The notes beneath the pieces are model-generated. The model did not search any database. It saw nothing but the letters and a program-made list of their open reading frames with translations, and was not told the origin of the DNA. Below are positions 57,739 through 64,000 of a stretch of 64,000 nt of DNA, piece by piece. Made by a program: the position numbers and the translations under genes. Within the stretch, counting starts at the first letter, position 1, and the number at the start of each line of letters is the position of its first letter. Origin of the DNA: Planococcus citri (lineage: Eukaryota; Arthropoda; Insecta; Hemiptera; Pseudococcidae); the NCBI RefSeq assembly GCF_950023065.1, contig NC_088679.1, forward strand, positions 63,178,001 to 63,242,000, read 5' to 3'.

Positions 57739-57775
57739 TAGAAGGCCAGACGACTCTCCAGACGACCTTCTCTGA

Positions 57776-60022
57776 TTTAATATGGACCAATTTTGAGCCC
57801 GAGCGCGAGCCAAAGAAAGGTGTTCAAATTTTCCATTTGTAATGAAATTTTTCGACTAATTTGAGGACGCTGAGCACGAAAATGACGTTAATTTTGCATT
57901 TCAACGAGTAGTTCCTAGTTTGTGAGATAAGCAATTTATAATTGAAACTGCGCCCTACGACTTAAATGGACACCACCAGATTCGGACTCGCGCGACTTGG
58001 AATTGGTCGAAAACGACCTTTAAAAGTGGAAAAATAATAATTTCCGTAGTGTTAATAAAATTGCCTAACCTGTTTGCCGTAAATACGAGGTGTAATTTTC
58101 CTCAAAAAACGGCACATTGGAATTGCAGTCAAATTTCCAGGAATTTTCGGCCATGGTTTTTTTTTGGGACAGCAATTTCATATTCTTCAAAACGAAATGG
58201 CCCATTTCTTAAGCTCAAAAATGACCTTGAAAAAGTCATAAAATTCTGCATTTTTGGTGACATTTTCTGACTACTGTTAGGTCGCTGTGGACTCCAGATT
58301 CTAACTCGGTGACCTCAGCTTAGTCGAAAACATCTTCTCACTCGATTTATTCTGAATTTTAAAAAATCCAAAAGATGCAAAGGGTTAGTTCAGAACTCCT
58401 TGGAAAAAGTAAAATATATTACGTGAGTTTCCTTTTTATTTTTTTCTGAATTCGGGTTGTTGGGCCCATCGGCCATCAGCCCATTTCCTATGACATGTTA
58501 GAAGAGAAGATTGAATCAAACATACACAATTCAGGACACCCCCTCCCCCTCTCAACTCAAAATAAGAATGAGAATCGAGGCGAATAATTCACCACCAAAA
58601 CTAATCACCAATACCTAAAAAATCAAGCCAAATTCTCCATTAATTAATTTTTTCCAAAATCTCAAACATTACTTAGCTCACGACAATTACGTCACCATCA
58701 CCAGTACTACGTCTACTCTCACAACCTCAGTCTGCTCAGAGACAAGACATTATAAGTTGAATATAATAAAGGCGACCGTGTCGTCATTTCTACTCGTAAC
58801 AAAATCTCGTGACAATTTAATCCGCTTTATGTACGAATAAAAATAAGAAATCTCGCCAAGCTTCGGCTCACGTTTTCGGTAAATCTTCTTATGCTACGTT
58901 GTGAAACCTGTTGAAAAAAAAATCCAAGGGCGGCTTTAGTAGGATAGAAAAATTGAATAAATTTAAATAGCTGTAATTTTTCTAGCCAGGTGTTGCCTTC
59001 GGTGCGGTTGATCTTCGGGCATGAACGATGATGATGATGAAGGCGACGCGACGCATTGGCTTTTAACTTTTCTCATTTCGCCAAAACTTGGGGCTTAAAC
59101 AGTGAGAACACGAGTTGAAACCTTTTACCTTAATTATAGTTAATTTCGCCATTAATTTATTTGGCTGTTTTCTTCAGACCACACAATAGTGTGTTTTAGA
59201 AAACCGCAAAAACATTACACGACTGCGAACCCGGGGTGTTTTTATTATTTGTTGAAATAACAAATTGCATTTCGTGTAAACATTTTTTTTTTTACCTATT
59301 AATAAAATATTTGTACTTAGGTGTAAAATTAGTTTTGAGAGCAGGAATCTTTGAATAAAAAAATTCGACTCCAAAAGCTAAATAAGTTATAAATATTTTT
59401 TCATTTTTTACCAACACTGTATAAGAAGTAAAAGAAAAAAACGTTTATATTAATGAACATAGAGTTTAATAATATAAGAGAATTAAAACGCGAAAGTATA
59501 ACGCAAAGAAAAATAAGAGAAAATCCAAGCTAAGTAAGAAAAAAAGCAGAAATAATATCATTGTAAAATTTGAAAAAAGGTTCAGATTAAAATCAGACAA
59601 AAAAATGACGCTTTTGTTACTTCAAAAACATCTAAAAATTCGGCCTGAAATCCGTTTTTCGGTGGTTTTAGAGTTTATAACGCTATTATGTTAATGCCGA
59701 AAAATAAACCTAGGGGTGATATAAATTTGCATGTTTATTTATTTTAGCCTACGTATTCGTAGCTATATACCTCGCGCTCATTATCATCATTATCTTTACA
59801 ATGTAACGTTATAACTTCCCGCCGAGTAAATCCTTCAAGAAGGAATTCGCTGCGTAGGGTACAGTGCTCGCAGGGATAATGAGATGATAACTAGAAAAAA
59901 CCACGTTAAAAAAATTTCAAACCTGTTTTTTTCTTCTCTTTTAAGGCAGAAAATGTTTTCAATATGAAGTCGAATACGTTTCGAGTTTATTTTTAGAGGT
60001 TTTGGTTGCTTAAACCATACAG

Positions 60023-60053
<31 letters not shown>

Positions 60054-60524
60054 GAAAAGAAAAACAAACCGAAATAGGTGAGCAGAATTTCAACGAAGTC
60101 TGTCAACGATCAGTATTTATTGAAAATTGATACGATATTACATAAATTGGGATTAAACTTTCTGATATTTTCAATTTCACAATCCTTCTGATAATCAAGA
60201 GTAATTCCAGAAATGGATTTTGAAAAATGGGTTAAAGAAAATTACAGCAAGTTGATGGATGAAATATCTTAAAATCTGAGAAAAATTTCGTGATATGTAT
60301 CAATAAAATTAATGAAGTACATTTCATCAAAGTGGAATAAAATTGTATAAAAATTGCATGAAATGTAAAAAAAAATGGCAAAATGAGCATGAAAATGACC
60401 AAAAATTGTCAATAATTGATGAAACTTTTGCAAAATTATCTCAAAATTCAAAAAAAAAAAAATTTCAAAAATCAATTTTAGGTGAGTGAATTTTTTGATT
60501 CTTGTGTATTTTTTGGCAAAAAAT
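57776..60524. other. Non-coding stretch with an imperfect ~325-bp duplication
   Basis: 57960-58020 (TGGACACCACCAGATTCGGA, then GGTCGAAAACGACCT) resembles 58285-58340 (GTGGACTCCAGATTCTAACT, then AGTCGAAAACATCT), suggesting a diverged direct repeat. A (GAT)n run lies near 59027 and a ~27-base T-run at 60026-60053. No gene is supported. Confidence 0.45.
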
Positions 60525-61900
60525 GGAAGAAAACCAAAATTATACCAAATTAACCTAGAAAGTGGGAATTTTACAGGGGTATCTCATTTTCGACTCCTCC
60601 AATCGATTGGAAACGGTTTCGAACCATTTTGAGCACTTTTAGAGTTCTTAAGCCTCTAGCGGATTTTTTCAAGTTGAAATTTTCACAAAATTTTACTCAA
60701 GTAAGTTGAACTTTCAACCATTCTGAGTCGATTGAAGGTGGTTACAAACATGTACTGAAGGCTCTAAGAATTTTCAAAAAGTCCCTGGAGTCTCCAAAAT
60801 GAATTAAGCCTTCCAGCAGTCGACTTAATAGCGTGCTTAAGTTTGAGTGCAGTCTAAATTTCGGATTTCCAACGTCATTTGATAAAATGTTGTGGCAATT
60901 TCAAGTTTCAAAATTTTTCTGAAGGCTCCAGAACTACTCAAAACGGTTTGAAACAGTTTCCAATCGATTTAGCAGGTCGAAAATAGGGCATATCTCAATT
61001 TTCAGCTTTCTAGGTTAATTTGGTGAAATTTTGATTTTTTTTAGTCGACTGCAGGTGGGTTCGAATCATTCTAGAGCCTCCAGCGACTTTTTAAAAATTC
61101 CTAGAGCCTCCAACAGATTTTCGAAACTTGAAATTTTTACGAAATTTCATAAAATGGAGTGAGAAAGCCAAAATTGACTCTATGAACTAATTTGAATATG
61201 TGCAGAGTGAATTCCGACATTCCAACTCTATTTGAAGAAATTTTGTGGAAATTTCAAGTTTCAAAAATCTGCTGGAGGCTGTAGGAATTTTCAAAAATTC
61301 GCTGAAGGCTCTAAAATGACTTGAACCTATACCTGCAGTCAACTTGATAACGTGTTGAAATTAGAGTGTAGAGTAAATTTTGGATTTCCAGTTCTGTATG
61401 GTAAAATTTTATGGAAATTTCGAGATTCGAAAAATCTGATGGAGGCTTCGGGTAATTTCCAAAAAGTCGCTGGAGGTTTCAAACAACTTGAAATCGGCCT
61501 GCAGTCCACTTCATAGCGTATTGAAATCAGTTCACAGAATGAATTTCGGCTTTCCAACTGCATTTGATGAAATTCTGTGGAAATTTCAAAGTTTCAAAAA
61601 TCTGCTGGAGGCTCTGGGAATTTTCAAAAAGTTGACGAAGGCTCTAAACTGATTTAAACTCACCAGCAGTCGACTTGATAGCGTGCTCAAGTTGGAGTGC
61701 AGTCTGAATTTCGGATTTCCAACGTCATTTGATAAAATTTTGTGGCAATTTCAAGTTTCAAAAATTTTCTGAAGGCTCCAGATCAACTCAAAACGGTTTG
61801 AAACCGTTTCCAATCGATTTGGAAGGTCGAAAATAGGATATATCTCAAATTTTAGCTTTCTAGGTTGATTTGGTAAAATTTTGATTTTTTTTGTTCTCAT
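60525..61900. mobile_element. Foldback-type element, family D, with ~180-bp internal tandem units
   Basis: The left edge, AAATTAACCTAGAAAGTGGG with CCAATCGATTGGAAACGG, is inverted relative to 60935-61030 and 61790-61875 (AACCGTTTCCAATCGATTT, GCTTTCTAGGTTGATTTGG). Between them several degenerate units contain CATTTGATGAAATTCTGTGG, AAATTTCAA and ATCTGCTGGAGGCTCTGG, near 60880, 61225, 61390, 61555 and 61720. A fragment of the same family is at 33250-33310. Confidence 0.72.
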
Positions 61901-64000
61901 TTTTTGGCCTAAATTTGATTTTCAAAAATTCACCAAAAATCTAAAAATGCTCTCCAGCACTTGAAATTTTGGTTTATGATAAATTTTTGCATGCTCTTTC
62001 GATTTAGCTTTGTTCAGTTCAAAAAATTTTATGCGAATCCTATGTTGTAAAGCAAAATCTGAGATTTCAGCTGACCTGTCAATCAAAATCGCCGCCATTT
62101 TGTTAATAAGGTCAATATTTTTTTGATAAGTTTGTCCCAAAATGTTCCTTAGAATGTCCCCTTTGAGGAAAAGTTGTCTCAGGGGAACATGGATTGTGGG
62201 GGGGGGGTGCAATTATTCCAAATGCCGTATGCCAGACTACTAAGCATACCACAATAATCGAATTTTTGGCGAAAAAAATCCGACCAAAAATAATCCTCAA
62301 TTTTTTCATTACCATTGCAAATGCTCGGGAAATAATTATGTAAAATTTCATTCTGCTGTTCGAAAACGAAAACCCACGAATTTAATTTATTATAAAAATT
62401 TCACCGTTAAAATAAATACCAGATTTTTTTCTCCTCGATTCGAACAGGAGGATATACGTAAGTATAGAAGACACTGGCGCAGATTTTACAAAATTATTAC
62501 AAGAATAACAACTCGTCGGGAATTTCATTTGAAAACCTTTATAGAATCGAGCTTAAAGCAAACAAATCCGAAATGTGCATAAAATGAAATTTAAATTAAG
62601 CCAACGAACATCCATCGTATATATGACGATGTTACCTACGTAAAGCCAGTATTATCTTTTCACCTCATAATATTTTCATATTGTTAAAACAACGAAACGA
62701 AATTGAAATTTTTCAAATTTTTACACAAGTATAAGTATACTCGTAACAGTCGTAGCTACCTACAGAAAAGACGTAGGTACCGTAAAAAGTGGTAAAAATT
62801 CGTATTTTATGCGTAAGTATAAGAAACGAGATCGAAATTCAAACATTTCGCTGTAAGTATTCGACCGCGTGTTTAATATGAATACTTTTCAGTAGGTACC
62901 TACCTACAGCGAAGCTACGAATATGTTTTGAAAGTTACACACCGCAGGGGTACAATAAATCAGAAATTTCAATGTTTTCACGATTTTAATTACTGGTCGA
63001 CTGACGCGCGTATCATATTACCAATTAAAATGCTGCCCGATCTTATTCGTTGACAAAGATTCGACTACTAGTTTCATCGGTGGATAGATATACGAAATAA
63101 CTTAGCTGTTAAATGGAATTCTTGGAATAGTTGTAGAAGCGTATAGGTAAGGTAAGTACTTATGAAATATTTATATATTCGAGTGATGCTGTTCGCGTTG
63201 GTTTCGTCGAATGAAAAATAACCAACCAATATGGACGACAGAATCATTGTCAAGAAGATAAGGTGCAAATCAAGCGGAAATTATGGATTAAGGAGTAACG
63301 AAATGAGGAAAGTTTTTCGGGTCGATGTCCAGCGAGAATTTTTACAACGGGAGATTATTTATAAGGTTTACATTTCGCTCGTAACAAATCGAGATTCTCA
63401 TTAGGGAGAAAGTAAATGGCCGTGTCCATTTGGAAGCAACATCGAATTTCTTTGTAATAAGGGTGAATTTTTAAAAAAAATTGATTTACGTAGATATCTA
63501 AATTTCAATGTCAAGGCTGCTTGCTGCGAGGGTAAATTGTAATTTCACCGTTTAAGTTCATTCGACTTTAATTTAGATAGATACGAGAACGAAGAAATTG
63601 CGATGGAATTGAAAGGTCGTGAACCTTTTTCAAATCTTTTCTTTCACTCGAGAATAATTTTCAGTGGGGAATTTTCAGATAATGAATTTGAGAGTTGCAA
63701 TTGAAGTCTTGTAGAACATGACTCATCACTTATTTCCAGAATTTCAGTGGTTGGTATTGGTAAGATGCTTTGGAGAATGCGCGAAATACCTATAATCGAT
63801 GAAATATATTGCTTAAAAATTTAATTACTTAGGTATCGAGAATTCAAAACGTTCCCCTCGATAATTTTTGTAATCCTAATTTTGAGCGAAGAATATTGAA
63901 ATTTTGAATTTGAACAAAAGTTCCAGTTGGAAATAAAAAAATCTGAAATTTTACTTCGATTTTGAGGTCTGCTGTAATAGGTAAGTAATATAAATACTCA
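61901..64000. other. Non-coding stretch to the window end
   Basis: AT-rich, with the nested palindrome CAGTAGGTACCTACCTACAG near 62890. No exon with both splice sites or coding character was found; short minus-strand frames at 61922-62351 and 63074-63268 are unsupported. Confidence 0.45.

Larger units (their letters stand above)
55850..57775. repeat. ~60-bp tandem array with a six-unit, 363-bp higher-order period
   Basis: Units have the form AGGTCAATGACCTTA-GAAGCCAGACAGG-(A/C)(C/G)NCCAGACNNCCTTCA-AAACCCAGACAGAC. Unit starts in the second block are 56823, 56883, 56938, 56998, 57061, 57121, 57186, 57246, 57301, 57361, 57421, 57484, 57544, 57604, 57665 and 57726. The 55-bp unit recurs 363 bp later (56883-56937 and 57246-57300), showing duplication of a six-unit block (56823-57185 and 57186-57548). 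A first, more decayed block lies at 55850-56150 and is separated by a solo LTR. No coding frame runs through it. Confidence 0.93.

Overview
This is a eukaryotic window: AT-rich, intron-bearing, low in gene density and full of tandem and inverted repeats. The best guess is an insect. The short palindromic word TAGGTACCTA and its relatives (GTACCTACC) recur across the non-coding DNA, which I associate with hemipteran genomes, possibly a mealybug or scale insect. That taxon is an inference and is not proven here. There are no bacterial operons, CRISPR arrays or rRNA genes.

One gene is well supported. It runs on the + strand from about 542 (candidate start exon) or 1460 (first secure exon) to the stop codon at 26658. 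The secure coding exons are 1460-3740, 16708-16830, 17452-18644, 18746-18951 and 19042-26658. All have good GT-AG sites, their phases agree at every junction, and together they give one uninterrupted reading frame of about 3,806 residues. Joining the first two exons across a 13-kb intron completes a cysteine signature, CICEICTCG|RHRCPH. This is the hallmark of the SAXO/STOP family (stabilizer of axonemal microtubules). It is followed by TTxxxDF/Y modules of the microtubule-binding Mn type and then by an array of about 70 units, mostly 29 residues long and built on DNLKPEGEF...PAERPKPVKP. I read this as a giant, repeat-expanded SAXO-like microtubule-binding protein with an unusual ~750-residue Ser/Thr/Asn-rich N-terminal extension and a Ser/Thr-rich C-terminal tail.

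Layout: 1-1459 is 5' flank or first intron with a candidate 25-nt start exon. 1460-26658 is the gene. Its first large intron carries a 9-unit tandem array (6264-6925) and a 2.9-kb element with 582-bp terminal inverted repeats (12854-15746). 26659-27495 is the 3' flank. 27496-28026 is a MITE with perfect 38-bp inverted repeats and a TA duplication. From 28 to 64 kb I find no secure gene. That part holds several foldback (long inverted repeat) elements (31716-33135, 35590-36375, 37697-38938, 40141-42178, 50270-50830, 51050-51915, 60525-61900), a 1.7-kb minisatellite nested in a palindromic satellite (45604-47945), and a 9-mer microsatellite (49887-49958).

The most striking non-coding structure is a ~60-bp tandem array at 55850-57775. 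Thirteen units carry a perfect AGGTCAATGACCT palindrome, the ideal ecdysone-receptor (EcR/USP) inverted-repeat-1 binding site. The array has a six-unit 363-bp higher-order period and is interrupted by a solo LTR (56151-56716) flanked by a 4-bp AGAC duplication.
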